Part shown: piece by piece, positions 1 through 10,483 of the stretch
How positions within the stretch are numbered: the first letter of the stretch is position 1
How the letters are laid out: the number at the start of each line of letters is the position of its first letter
NCBI GenBank assembly: GCA_907163375.1
Contig: CAJQUW010001458.1
Location: 1 to 64,000 of the forward strand
Source: Prostheceraeus crozeri
Lineage: Eukaryota > Platyhelminthes > Polycladida > Euryleptidae
Direction: 5' to 3'
DNA length: 64,000 bases
Program-made: the position numbers and the translations under genes
The notes under the pieces: generated by a model
What the model saw: the letters and a program-made list of their open reading frames with translations, nothing else
What the model was told of the DNA's origin: nothing
The model's database searches: none

Positions 1-315
1 GGTGTGCTGCGCGAGTGAACATATCTGTAACATCTTTTGAATTCTTACTTTCTTTTAATAAATCATCCAATACAACAACATCATTAGACTGAAGTTTATC
101 CACTGGAATAATTCCTTCATGTCGAATAAAGTTGCGACTTTGCAATTCCTGAAACAGCGACGGTTGATAAATACCATAACACCAAATCACTCGATTGATA
201 GGTTCCTTAAACAACTCCCTTCTTTTATCCAATAAATTCAGCGTGAAAACAGTTTTACCTGCATGAGATGGACCTGATACAGTCAGAACTTTATCACATT
301 GACGTCTGAAATCAT
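1..315 (-). pseudogene. Polinton 1 packaging ATPase, N-terminal piece
   Basis: Start of an FtsK/HerA-type DNA-packaging ATPase, running off the left edge. It aligns over its length with the ATPase of the second Polinton (58708-59325), including the region of the Walker A loop and of the Walker B segment. Fossil copy. Confidence 0.7.
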
Positions 316-386
316 TTTAAAATTTGAGATTTCAAATTTGCATCATACGTTTAGAGCAAAGATATTACAATAGGTTGACGAAAGGA

Positions 387-740
387 TTAGATCGGAAGTT
401 TGGCTGCAAGAAACCGCTTTTGTGTTAGAGTTTCCTTTCTTTGAAGGGTGACTTTAGGATGGAGATGAAAGCAATTTGTAGATATCGCTTCAGTAAGCTT
501 CGTTGTTTTGGTGCTAATTACTTCGTCTAATTTAGACATTGAAAATAATTTAACTGAATTTTCGTTAGATGTCGTATAGCAATGTCTCGTGATTTGTTTA
601 TTCGTGGAGGCTTGAATGGCTGAAGAAACTTTGAGACTTTTGATTTTCGTTTCGCATTTTTCGGTGTTGTCTTTGCTACAATATCTATACAATTTGCCTA
701 TGTACAAACAATTGCGAATAATGACTCTCGAAATGAGCAA
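387..740 (-). pseudogene. Polinton 1 small basic protein
   Basis: Lys/Arg/Thr-rich short frame next to the ATPase, in the same place and orientation as the small basic protein of the second Polinton (59357-59752). The shared phrase is 'KVTLQRKETLTQK' here against 'KVTSQRKWETLTQK' there. Function unknown; presumably virion-associated by position. Decayed copy. Confidence 0.55.
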
Positions 741-2078
741 TATACCGTGCTACTTTGCAAAGTGATGCAAATTACGTTATGAAACAGGTTGACCCAAAGC
801 TTGTTACATTCTGAAGAAGCGCTTTCTCATTTCATCCTTTCGTCTAACATCTATCAAACATAGTTTCCCCGCTTTATGATGATGTCTATAGCAGTCTTTT
901 TGAAGATATGAATTTGCTAGCTTTTCTAATACTAGCAATGTACAGAAGGAATATACTTCGAGGTGTGCAGACATAGCTCGAAAACCAGTGGTGTACAATC
1001 AGTACCCACTGCCCTTTTCAATTTTTCTTTATGGAAAGTTGAATGTGAAAACTCTGAAATCGCTTCAATCACAGCTGTACTGTTGGTTAAATGCCGTTAA
1101 GCCGTTTCAGCAATTTTTATTATATGTTTTTAAAAAAATTTTGGGGGTGCATCCATTCCTTGAATAAGAAGAAATGGGAAAGAGGACTTTCCACCTTTCC
1201 TTTCCAAAATGACTAAACTTAATTTTCGCCCTAATCGCGCATATGACAATGCTATAGAGACATGTAATTCTTTAACTTAGAAATAGGAGTGCTGAGCATC
1301 ATCGACCATGTTCGAAGCGGTTCATCATTATGAAAATTTATCATTAATCTTGAAACAGTCTTTTAAAATGTGCATATGAATGTAATGTTCGCAGTCGTTT
1401 GCGAAAGACATGATCGCTTTTATCTAACCATCATGGCCATGAAAACAATAACTCTTCTCATTTGTAACTTTTATTGAATCCGGTAAAAGCATGCATTTAT
1501 AACTCATGGTTTGAAAGAGATAAAATAGATTACAGCTTGGTCAATATTCATACCAGCGAGCAATGATAACCATACAAGGACTTTGGCAGTAGTGTTGAGG
1601 TTAAAGGAGGAATAATAGAAGCATGGTTTATGAACGTGCTACTACAACGAACAGACAAAATAGGAAACACACAAAATCCTTAAAAACGTTTTGTGACTTC
1701 ATGATAATGTTGATTCACTTACTATCCAAGGTAAGGTGGGAGCAAAATAATCATCAATGATTAGATTGGGAAATTCTTTCCTCTCGCTTACCAGGATTAT
1801 TACAAAAGATTGCGTTATAAACTTGAAAGCTGGTAACCATATCGTTTAAAGTAATTAGAAGAGCACTCTACAAGAAAAGCCATAGTCTTGCAAATATTTC
1901 AGATTAAGTCCATGAATGTGTTTTCTCGCCCATGGATCAACATTGGGATCGGCTAGTTGGCATGTTGTTATGCTAGACATAAACAATTGATATGTCAATT
2001 GGTTATAGCAATAGCATGAGCTCCTGTGTACGGTTCACCCTCACAATCCGTAAAATGATTGATAGAAGCCTTTAAAAC
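741..2078. other. Interior of Polinton 1, no recognisable gene
   Basis: About 1.3 kb between the basic protein gene and the low-complexity tract. It has no counterpart in the second Polinton, where the terminal repeat follows the basic protein almost at once. I see only short frames without family resemblance, so this may be element-specific cargo or a later insertion. Confidence 0.4.
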
Positions 2079-2244
2079 GGGGGGGGGGAAAAAAATATAA
2101 AAAAAAAGGTTGTGGTAGAATGGGGGGGGGGGGGGGGTGGGTGGGGGTGGGAAAATTTGAGGAGCGGGTGGGTGGGTGGGGGGTAGGTGGTGTATGTGGA
2201 GGGTGGTTGGTTGAGGGGGGATAGGGGGGTGGCGGGAATGGGGG

Positions 2245-2292
<48 letters not shown>

Positions 2293-2301
2293 AAAAAAAA
2301 A
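2079..2301. repeat. G-run / A-run low-complexity tract
   Basis: A block of long G homopolymers and GGGTGGGT-type motifs followed by about 60 bases that are nearly all A. On the plus strand it has many G-triplets at quadruplex-compatible spacing. Homopolymers this long are also where assemblies fail, and two ambiguous N bases lie nearby (2966 and 3005). Confidence 0.8.
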
Positions 2302-2481
2302 ATTTAACTTCTAAGGAAAACGTTCTATAAAATATTACAAAATGGAGAATTACATCGATGTTTTCACTGACAAATTCAAATGATATGATGGAACGAAGAA
2401 GTAAAATGTATCTAATAAGACCACGGTCTACGACATCAAAGCCACATAAGCGATTTGTCATAGGTTAGAGTTAGGAATGGT

Positions 2482-2751
2482 CTAGCAATTCTCCTTATTT
2501 GATTTGCGTTTTGTTGTAGCATTCTTCTCCGAGTTGCTCTTAGTAACACTGCTGTTAAGGATTTGATAAATTATGTCGTCAAGGTTGGGTGGTTTCGGAT
2601 TATATAGGATGGATTCCATATGCATGGAGAGAGAGGCTTTTTTATTATCCTTGTGTCGACCATAATATAGCCCATTCACTTTGAAAAGGATATCCCAAGT
2701 ACCTTCTCCGAGCTCATCACATCTGATGGGGTTTTGAATGATCTCCCTCAC
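2482..2751 (-). CDS. Unrecognised frame inside Polinton 1
   Basis: 89-codon minus-strand frame with a mixed composition (Trp, Cys, Tyr present) and a Lys/Ser/Asn-rich tail that looks like a real protein end rather than random reading. I recognise no family. It lies in the subterminal part of the older Polinton with another unrecognised frame just upstream (2896-3096); the two may belong to one locus. Coding status uncertain. Confidence 0.3.
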   Translation of the reverse strand: MREIIQNPIRCDELGEGTWDILFKVNGLYYGRHKDNKKASLSMHMESILYNPKPPNLDDIIYQILNSSVTKSNSEKNATTKRKSNKENC

Positions 2752-2895
2752 TTTTATAGTAAGTTACACCAATGTGATACCGGTAGGCAAATGTGAATTA
2801 CCATCCAAATCTTTCTATAGTGGAGTATCCGTGTCATCTCTCGTTCCATCTTGAGCAAGTGAGTAGGAATGTCATATGTAACTGTCACGTACTCC

Positions 2896-3096
2896 TCAAT
2901 AATATAAAGTTGGTGGCGGAATGTACGGAATCACGGGGATCAGTATGTAGTCCCCATACTGATTGNGCATTATCTTGACATCCGTGGAAGGGAGCATTCC
3001 CGTTNGGAGTACTACGCTATGATCATCATAACGCAAGGCTTGTTTAAATTTACGCTGTAGCGGTGTAGGATTATGTACCTTGGATGTTTCTTCCAC
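2896..3096 (-). CDS. Unrecognised frame inside Polinton 1 with ambiguous bases
   Basis: Short minus-strand frame containing 'LQRKFKQALRYDDHSVVL' and 'NQYGDYILIPVIPYIPPP', which read like protein rather than noise. Two N bases fall inside it. No family recognised. It lies upstream of the frame at 2482-2751 and inside the terminal part of the older Polinton. Confidence 0.3.
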   Translation of the reverse strand: MEETSKVHNPTPLQRKFKQALRYDDHSVVLXTGMLPSTDVKIMXNQYGDYILIPVIPYIPPPTLYY

Positions 3097-3379
3097 TGGC
3101 CCCAGTTGTAGATGATCTGACCGTAGCGAACCTTGTAACGTTTGACCGCCATTTTGTCCTACTAGTGCAGCAGATGGAGTAGATGCCTGAAAATGAAAAA
3201 AGATTTTATTAAGTTTACGTTCATAGGGAGGAATGAGGGAGGGAGGACATAAGTAGCGGTACTTACCATTTTAGTTGGGTAATAGAAACAGGGAAACTAG
3301 TAGGTAGAGGAGAAACTGTGCGTCCGTCACTCGTGTGATTTAACGATGGAATGATTCTCACTGTGGAAGGCTCGCTATT

Positions 3380-4435
3380 TATATAGAAATGCTTGATTCT
3401 CATTGGATGATGATCCTCATTGGACAATAACATCAAGCTGATTTTTCCAATCCGATGCTTCGTTTTGAAGCTAGAGTCCAAAAACGTCCAAAATTCTAAC
3501 TCTGTTTTAGTTGGTTTTCACCAAATGTCCCAAAAATTCTTTCAATGGGCGCGTCTCCACATCTAAAACGAAGACAGATAAGGAACAAGCCGCGATTGTT
3601 TTCACTGAATTTGTCTCACTCCCTCCTTGGCCCTGACTTCTTTCTAGTCTTAGCTTTCAAACGAGCTATCGCACGACAAAATCCGTCCACTGGAAGCCAA
3701 AATCGAAGCAAGCTGTCCAGCGGGGGGGGGGAAAGTCAGCCGAAAATTTTTTCTCTCCGATTTCGCTGGAAACATCCTTCCTAACCCAAAATTTCACGTA
3801 GATTCCCGAACATCTGGGGGTGATATATACCCTTCCCCGGGTTTTCTCTCTAATCCGATGCTTCGTTTGGGCGCTTACACACCAAAACCGTCCCACATTC
3901 TATCGGTTAGGTTCAAAATTTTGAAGAGGAAAACGAAAAGAAACAGTTTTTCTCGCCGATTGCCTTGAAACTCACCCTACCGATGCAGAATTTCACGCTG
4001 AATCCGAATCTGACCTCCGTTTTCTCATCCGACCACTCATTCCACTCGAAACAACCCATTTTACAACCCAACATTCAGCAGATTGCACCAAAAACATCAC
4101 ACACTATAGCCTAAAGACTAATCCTGGCGGTCGCCCACGACAACCTAGACGGTCGCCCACGTCAACCAGGCGGTCGGACCAACTCATCCGAGTCTCACAC
4201 TCTGATCGTTTTGCAGAGGCGGGGGGGGACGTCAGCGAAATGTTGTGAACGTGGACCCACCCGGCCGGCACACCACGACAGACCACAACCTCTGTCGTTC
4301 CAGAGGGGGGGGGGACTCAGACACGAAGCACCACGGCGGCCGACCACGACACTCTGCCGTGCCAGAGGGGGGGGGGGACGCAGCCACGACGGCGGCCATC
4401 TTGCGCTATCCAGTATTTGTCACTTGCTTACTACT
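3380..4435. repeat. Terminal repeat region of Polinton 1
   Basis: Starts with the phrase 'gattctcattgga' that also precedes the right terminal repeat of the second Polinton (near 59820) and continues with modules built around 'gatgcttcgttt' and 'gctatcgcacgac'. Four to five G runs of 7-11 bases recur at 3720, 4221, 4304 and 4367. Short frames here are by-products of the repeat. Confidence 0.65.
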
Positions 4436-4869
4436 CGCGACGCTTTTGAAAGTCCTGCATGATTCCACATGAACAACTATCATTACAAATAATACGGAAT
4501 TTTCGCACAGTTAGAAGCAGAAGTTTCACCAAAAACAGGTATAGCTCTGGAGTAGTTCTGGCATTATAATGCCGCTAAAAACTTTCAAACATTCCCTTCT
4601 GCCTTCAAAAGGCTTCAAAACCCGCAACATGTGTATACGTCTGTTTCCCGTTCAAGTGATACGATTGAAATGTTCCTTCCAAGATTAAGTGTCAGTTAAT
4701 GTCGCACCTAGCATACGACTCAGACAAAAAGATTTCAGTGTATGGTGGAGGCACATTGTAAGACATTTTTGATACTCAATTGACAGCATTTTGACAAACT
4801 CAATTGAATGTTGTACTCTTTAGTCCAACTTAAAACACTAGACAAAAACGATGGTGGTTTGAGACCAAG
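4436..4869. other. Unannotated gap
   Basis: Sequence between the end of Polinton 1 and a LINE fragment. I see no gene, RNA or repeat signature in it. Confidence 0.5.
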
Positions 4870-5560
4870 CTCACATGATTCCTCACACTAAGGTGAATTC
4901 ATCAGCAAACTTCATAATTTGAGCAGTTCTACAATTGATTAAAAGGGATGACATGAAAACACCAAAAAAGAAATGGACCCAATACCGAGCCCTGGGGTAG
5001 CCCAGGTTACTCTTCTTTTCAATAGGACGCACAAAAAAGTTTTTCCTCAGTTCTAGAAAAGTCGCTCAGTTAATCGAAGTCTGAAAACTGAGCAAGAACT
5101 GCTGCAATCAGTTCTACCAACACACCAAGAAGTCTTGCATTCACAAGGTTCGGACCAGCAGATTGCTTCCACGGAAGCGAACGCAATATCTCACACACGC
5201 AATCTTCATTGAATGGAATATTCCAAACTTCACTTGAGAAGGAACAAGTCGTCGACAACGGCAGAATTAAAACTCCTTCAGTAATGATGAAAATGCTCGT
5301 TCAAAAATTCTATATTTTGAAGTTTCGCTCAGGTCGTGTTGTTGTGCTTCCGTTTATCCCACAATCCCCCGTGTTGTTTCCTTTCACAATATCCCAAGCA
5401 TTAGTACGTCTATTCAAAACTCTATCACTCCAACGCTGCTTCGATTCCATTATTTCTGTCTTGACCTTTTCATTCAAGTGGAGGAAACGAGACCAGTTCT
5501 TCGAGTGATAGGAGATCCATCTATCTTCTATAAGCCCTTTAGGATTGGGAGTTATACAAT
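4870..5560 (-). mobile_element. LINE fragment A (CR1/L2 group), reverse transcriptase region
   Basis: Decayed minus-strand LINE piece. Reading from 5560 downwards I find the linker helix region ('KNWSRF..L..KVKTEI'), then 'CVCEILRSLPWKQSAGPN' (5100-5230, the start of the reverse transcriptase), 'GLPQGSVLGPF' (about 4971-5003) and a degenerate active-site box 'KFADEF' (about 4895-4912, in place of F/YADD). Parts between these motifs are missing and the frame is broken repeatedly, so the copy is dead. It belongs to the same family as copy B directly beside it, in the same orientation. Confidence 0.75.
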
Positions 5561-5731
5561 GCCTATCATTTTGGAAAACTTGAAGAATAATAATAAAGCG
5601 TTTATTCTTTGAAAGATGGAAATCGAAAGTTACAAGAAAAAGTCACATGAATACAATCAGTAATAGTTGTCAATAAGTTGAAATGAAATTACAAGGAGAT
5701 AACGTGTCAAACCAAAACACTCCTTTGATAG

Positions 5732-6829
5732 CTATCGCTTAAAGCGCTCATTAAATAGCCGGCAAGAGTACAGGAAAAATGCTCTGCTACGACGCACTGT
5801 TCGCCTTCTTGGCAGAAGAAAGCGTTCTGAGTTTGCTTGGGTGGGCAAGTGTCGATGCAATATATGGCCTGGCTTCATTATTTGCTCCAACAATGTGAGA
5901 CATAAGTTATCTCCTCGGACTGATAGTCTAGGCAAGCATTCATTTGAACAATCGCTGCCACACAGTAGTCTGTGAAACCGACGTTGAGCCTTCTCAAATT
6001 GATTCGACTCGGTTTTGGACAGTGACACAAACACCGATGCACTGTACTCAAACAACGATCTTATCAAAGAAAAATAAGTCAATTTTAGGACAGAATGACT
6101 CAATGATCGACGCAACATTCTCATAATATAGAACCGACGAGATGCTTTCTTCAGAACATAATTGCAATGAGTAGACCAAATAGCATAACAGTTGAACCAG
6201 ACACCAAGAATCGATAGTTCTGTCACATGTTCAATATTCGACAGGCAAACGTCAGGAACGGTAGACCACTTTTTTATTGTAAGAGATTTGCATTTTCGTT
6301 CATTCATTTTGAGATCCATTGACTCTGACCACATCAAGAGTCTTTCATGCTCTCTTGCTATGTGGTAATTGTTTCTGTCATTATAGAGAGGAAAGCACAA
6401 ACTGATGTCATCGGCATAAATAATCAAATGACAATGAGAATAATCGATGTCGATTGTAGAGGTAGATAGAGCGAAAAGAAAAGGACCCAAAATTGAACCT
6501 TGTGGAATGCCTGAGGTAATTGCAACTGGCTGACTACAGGTTGTTCCGATCTTCACAAACTGAGAGCGATTACTAAGATAATCATAAATCCATTTAATAA
6601 ACTTGCGTGGAAAGCTACATTGATTGAATCGATTCAGTATATGTTCAAATTTTAGTCGATCGAAGACCTTTGAAAAGTTGTAAGACACAATGACAGCTCC
6701 AACAGTCCTCTGATCATCAAGATAACGGGTTAGGTGGTCATGCAGTGAAAGCAGAGCACATGCTGATGAAGAACCTGGTCTGAATCCAAATTGCTGATTA
6801 TGGTAGCATTCAAGCATTTTGTCCTTCAT
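5732..6829 (-). CDS. LINE B reverse transcriptase, palm to C-terminus
   Basis: 365 codons of a non-LTR reverse transcriptase that copies element RNA at a nicked target. Visible motifs in order: 'QFGFRPGSSS' (RT2), 'FSKVFDRL' (RT3, normally DF.KAFD, altered here), 'TSGIPQGSILGP' (RT4), 'IIYADDIS' (active-site YADD), 'ERKCKSLTI' and 'LGVWF', followed by the thumb and a C-terminal segment rich in Arg. The N-terminal part of the same protein lies at 6953-7291 in a different frame, so the copy is frameshifted. Typical of CR1/L2-like elements; the clade call rests on motif style only. Confidence 0.85.
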   Translation of the reverse strand: MKDKMLECYHNQQFGFRPGSSSACALLSLHDHLTRYLDDQRTVGAVIVSYNFSKVFDRLKFEHILNRFNQCSFPRKFIKWIYDYLSNRSQFVKIGTTCSQPVAITSGIPQGSILGPFLFALSTSTIDIDYSHCHLIIYADDISLCFPLYNDRNNYHIAREHERLLMWSESMDLKMNERKCKSLTIKKWSTVPDVCLSNIEHVTELSILGVWFNCYAIWSTHCNYVLKKASRRFYIMRMLRRSLSHSVLKLTYFSLIRSLFEYSASVFVSLSKTESNQFEKAQRRFHRLLCGSDCSNECLPRLSVRGDNLCLTLLEQIMKPGHILHRHLPTQANSERFLLPRRRTVRRSRAFFLYSCRLFNERFKR

Positions 6830-6952
6830 GGAATTGAGGACTATAGTCTCCAGGATTTTGGCTGGTAATGGAAGTATACTGATGGGTCGTAAATTGTCTA
6901 TCGTTGACGCTGATGTCTTAGGTATGGGTGTAATAGCCGCCGTTTTCCAAAA

Positions 6953-7291
6953 CTATGGTACTTCGGCGTTTCTCAAAGAAACACGAAAAAGTTCACACAT
7001 AGGCTTAGCGATTATCTGGGCGATGTGTTTATAAATGATTGCCGGGAAGTCTAATGTAGCTTTACCTTTCTTCACTTTCTCAATTAGAGTTTGAACAAGC
7101 ACTGGAGTAACCAAAGGATCCCATTCGCAACTACTGCTTTGATCGTTGGCACACAGGCTTAACTGAAAATTTGAAACTTCCGAGTCCAAAAAGACAGATG
7201 ACAACCTGGCATTTATCATTTCAACACCCGTCTCTAAGCTATCGTATTGGGAGAGTATTGCGGTCAGCGGCGTCTTAGCTTTCGTGCCCAC
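6953..7291 (-). pseudogene. LINE B reverse transcriptase, N-terminal part
   Basis: Contains 'VLVQTLIEKVKKGKATLDFPAI' style sequence leading into 'NAEVP', i.e. the fingers region that precedes RT2 in this family ('K..GKA..DG.PA..YK..A..I..P'). It is followed downstream by the palm at 6829 in another frame. Confidence 0.7.
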
Positions 7292-7309
7292 ATGCTCGTT
7301 TACTGATCT

Positions 7310-7747
7310 TCACATGTCTTGCGCTGCAATCCTCTTCGACCATGAGATCTTAGATTTCCATATCTCTCTTCTCACCTTGAACTTCAGGTATTCATACAAC
7401 GGGAAATTTTGACTTCGAAACGCAGCCCATCTCCTGTTTATGAGGTCTTTGATTACACTGGTTATCCATGGCTTGTCTCGAGGAGAAAACGATACAAGTG
7501 ATGATGGAATTGATTCGCTAACAGCACGATTCAGAGTCTCGTGAAACCTCGTACACTTTTCCTCAACACATGAATTGTCAGAATAAATGAAGTCCCAGTT
7601 TACATTCTCGATAATGTCAGAAAACTGGTCTAAATTAGATTTTCGAAAATCATACACTTTCTTAAAAGTCTTGTGAGAGTGAGTGTACTTGCAGGTTGGA
7701 ACCGCCAAAAGGGAAACATGATAAATCTTAGCGGTCAAAAGGAGCAC
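7310..7747 (-). pseudogene. LINE B endonuclease-RT linker
   Basis: Shows the conserved linker 'DKPWITSVIKDLINRRWAAF' and 'LKFKVRREIWKSKISW', which in CR1/L2-type LINEs lies between the AP endonuclease and the reverse transcriptase. The same linker occurs in fragment A (about 5450-5550), tying both copies to one family. Confidence 0.75.
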
Positions 7748-7907
7748 ATGCAGTAACGGAAAAATTCGACGACAAATCCTCCGATAGCAATATGTAATCC
7801 AGTTGAGACGTATTATAAGTTGGCAAGTTGTACAGATTCGTTAAATTAAATGAAACGCAAATATCGTTTATATCGAAACGATTCAGGTCTCCACAAATCG
7901 CGATTTC

Positions 7908-8162
7908 TTAATCAGGAAAATCACTCAGAAAATCATCGATAAAGCAAATTAAAAAATCGTTGATCTTATGAAAAGTCTGCACGGCATGGTCAGGTGGGAT
8001 ATAAATTCCGAGGAGAAGCACTTTAGAATTGTTCAGAGAGATAGCAGCACATTCAATTTCTTCGGGAGCATTACACTTTAGACGGTTTGCAAAAATTGAA
8101 TCCCTTATCCAAACAGCAACTCCTACACCAATTCTACCTTTCCTATCATCCCGATGGCACAC
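7908..8162 (-). pseudogene. LINE B AP-endonuclease, C-terminal part
   Basis: The phrases 'GVGVAVWIRDS' and 'KVLLLGIYIPPDH' are hallmark segments of the apurinic-type endonuclease that nicks the target. The first half of the endonuclease domain is absent because of the internal deletion that abuts ORF1 near 8160. Confidence 0.8.
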
Positions 8163-8671
8163 CTACGATTTGCGTATGTTTTTCCTACTCTGCGGTGAGA
8201 CTGAATTTCATCATTATTCATGCCAACAGATGTCAAAATTTCATGAATGGTTGACTGGTCAGACTTTATTTGTTCCTCAACTGAGCCAGTTTTGGATTCC
8301 AAAATACCAGAAATAACAATATTATTTCTGCGCAGGGCTCTCTGCTCAAATTCTTGCAAGATGTCGTTAAAACCGATAACTGTATTTTGCTGTAAATCCG
8401 AAATCTTCTTTTCAAGCATATTACACCGACAGCGAAGTTGAGCATTTTCGTCGGTTACAATTGTGAGCTTTTGTAAAAGAGTATCGAATTTAGTATCAAT
8501 TAAAGAAGCAATCTTCTCCATAGTTATGTCTGAACGCTCAACCTGTTGCAAATTCTGCTTTTTTATAGTCACGAAAGCTTTTATAAGTTCCGCTTTCGTT
8601 ACACTTGCTTTTCGAGTAGTAAGATCATCTTCTGACATCGATAATATTGAGTCACAGTTAATTGTTGACAT
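8160..8671 (-). pseudogene. LINE B ORF1 protein, N-terminal part
   Basis: Starts at an ATG (8671). Residues about 50-100 form a coiled-coil-like heptad stretch, followed by 'FEQRALRRNNIVISGI' and 'SHRRVGK', the typical opening of the RNA-binding RRM-like domain of LINE ORF1 proteins. After about residue 170 the frame leaves ORF1 and enters endonuclease sequence through the deletion, so the C-terminal half is lost. Would bind element RNA if intact. Confidence 0.75.
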
Positions 8672-8811
8672 TATCAGTTAAAAGACAAGGTAGCGGATAT
8701 CTATTGAGTTTACGGATTCGAACCAAGCCAAAAGAAAACTCTCCGTCAAAGCAAATCCAAACCGTAAAGCGCACGACTATTAGGACGCGAATGATGGATC
8801 TATACAAACCA

Positions 8812-8885
8812 ATCAGGATTCGAACCAACAAAACTTTGGTGCATAGACGTCTAGCTTCGCACTTAACCAACACAGCTAGCAGACA
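8812..8885 (-). repeat. tRNA-derived SINE-like sequence
   Basis: Minus strand shows a polymerase III A box (TGGTTAAGTGCGAAG) and a perfect B box (GGTTCGAATCC) about 40 bases apart. The T stem does not pair well, so this is not a functional tRNA but looks like the head of a tRNA-derived SINE or a tRNA pseudogene. Confidence 0.6.
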
Positions 8886-9237
8886 CTACGAGAACACCGA
8901 TGAACTGAGATGTAGCAATTCATAGAAATTGGATACGAGCGCGTGACTTGGGACCAGCATGCGACAAGGTCAGAAGATATGCGCATGCGCAGATTGACAC
9001 AATCCAAAGGGAAAGATTTGGAAGCCCCTAGCACAAGATGTATATATCTTCTGATGAATTTGAAAGCACCAAACGACGCGTCGAATAACGGAGATCACGC
9101 ACATATAAAAATCCACACAGAAAGGTTGTGAGATATATGACAAACCACAAGAAACACCCAGATGATCAGAAGACAGCAGATGATACGACCAGCACGCACG
9201 ACGATTACCAGGTTTTGGAAGAGTAGAAGTACTAAAA

Positions 9238-9775
9238 TCCGTAGAAATGAATCAATCGTCACCAAACTTTAAGTACACGTAAGTGAGAACATTTTCTACC
9301 CACATACCAAATTTTGTGCGAATTGGACAAGTGCTTTTTGAATTAGAGACGATAGCTTGAAGTGCAGCGATGTCTTCAACTTGATCTGACTTCTTCTGAC
9401 CTCATCGTCTGAGTAGATAATACTTGGTCAACAAGGTCATTTCCCGCCAACTCGTGAAGTGATGATGACCTGGCGATTGGCATTTTTAACATGAAAAAAT
9501 GTGGTAACTGGCAAGGTAGTGGTCGTAGGAAGATTTCAAATAGCAGTGGATGAGACGAAGAGGGAGAGAGAACAATGCTCACACGTGTAACAATAATGCG
9601 TCGAACCGACGAAGTCAGATCAAGCTGTTGACACCGCTACACTTCACGTCATCGTCTCTATTGCAAAAACCATCTCTCTGATCTGCATTAACTTTAGGGT
9701 GTGGGTGGAAAATATGCTTTAAGTACGTCTACCTGAAGTTTGGTCACCATTGATTGAGTTTTGCAGATTTTAGAC
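9238..9775. mobile_element. Foldback / MITE-like element with ~170-bp inverted arms
   Basis: The left arm (9238-9410) and right arm (9600-9775) are imperfect inverted copies: 'gaatcaatcgtcaccaaac' against the reverse of 'gtttggtcaccattgattg', and 'cttgatctgacttcttctg' against the reverse of 'gaagtcagatcaagctg'. No coding capacity. Superfamily not identifiable. Confidence 0.65.
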
Positions 9776-9925
9776 AAATTTGAAAGCCTGGTGGGGGAAA
9801 GAAAGATAACCCATAAGCACCGAAGATCCAAATAATCTATAAAACAGAATTTCTATAACATAAGTTCACTTAGCAACTTATAATTTCACTACTTAATCGC
9901 AGTAACGTGATGAAAGAAAGTACGT

Positions 9926-10093
9926 GCGACGCTCCCTTTCGCAATAATCTTTAATGAAAAAGTCAAGATAAAACTTATCTACACGTCAAGTGTCTCGATG
10001 TACTAAAAGAAGGCGAACCTTTGAGACGTTTGCTGTGTAAATAGATTTATCTTGACTTTTTTTATTACAAGCCATTTCTAAAGGGAGTGCCGT
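9926..10093. mobile_element. Short foldback MITE
   Basis: About 170 bases forming an imperfect hairpin: CGCTCCCTTT...AAGTCAAGATAAA on the left faces TTTATCTTGACTTT...AAAGGGAGTG on the right. Non-coding. Confidence 0.6.
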
Positions 10094-10265
10094 AACCTTT
10101 CCCTCTCGTTTCTGTGAACACCCTCCCTCACAATGCCTCAGCACTTAAACTAAAACAGCACCATCAGATATAGCATTGAACAGGCCACTATTCTTTATAT
10201 TTTCTTTGGTATTAAGTATTATCAAACAAACCCAGCTTAATTGAAAATCTAAAAAGAATGAAACC

Positions 10266-10483
10266 GATTAAGTCAATCGAAGACATCAACACCATTGATT
10301 CACCGGCCTCACTCACCTGACCAAAGAATTGAGCCGGGGTCGAGCTCGCTACTTCTTCAATAGGCCACACTGACGGTAAGAGCTACAAACTCGTCTCCAC
10401 AGCGGACTGCGGTTCGATTCCTGGATTAGGCGAGTGGGGCCGGGGAATCAAGGGTACTGTTGGTTACTTTTGTTGACTTAATC
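10266..10483. mobile_element. Small element with ~45-bp TIRs and a tRNA-like core
   Basis: Inverted ends: GATTAAGTCAA...TTGATTC.CCGGCC on the left against the reverse complement on the right. Between them lies a perfect B box (GGTTCGATTCC, about 10412-10422) preceded by an A-box-like stretch. One terminus recurs at 20800-20870, so this is a repeat family. Confidence 0.6.

Larger units (their letters stand above)
1..4435 (-). mobile_element. Polinton/Maverick 1, right-hand part (cut by window edge)
   Basis: Right part of an old Polinton. The first 315 bases are closely related to the ATPase start of the second Polinton at 59.0-59.3 kb, and the next gene matches the basic protein that follows it there. 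From about 3380 the sequence becomes a terminal-repeat-like region with the same phrases as the other element (for example AAACGAGCTATCGCACGAC near 3660 and repeated G runs). The end is placed at 4435 because it closes with TTACTACT, as the second Polinton does. The left part lies outside the window, so the target duplication cannot be confirmed. It looks broken and clearly older and more diverged than the second copy. Confidence 0.75.
5583..8690 (-). mobile_element. LINE copy B (CR1/L2 group), internally deleted
   Basis: About 3.1-kb minus-strand non-LTR retrotransposon with, in order, an ORF1 start (8671), the end of an AP endonuclease (8162-7908), linker (7747-7310), reverse transcriptase N-terminus (7291-6953) and palm/thumb (6829-5732). 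The 3' end shows AATAAA and a short TTATTATTATT run around 5583-5610 on the minus strand, in keeping with simple-repeat 3' tails of the CR1/L2 group. ORF1 joins the endonuclease without its own C-terminus or the endonuclease N-terminus, so a large internal deletion is present. Non-autonomous. Confidence 0.85.

Noticed and set aside
2072-2461. Minus-strand frame rich in Phe and Pro
   Set aside because: It is the translation of the G-run / A-run low-complexity tract, not a gene.
3545-4472. Several frames in the Polinton 1 end
   Set aside because: They read through terminal-repeat modules and G runs; equivalents in Polinton 2 are also non-coding.
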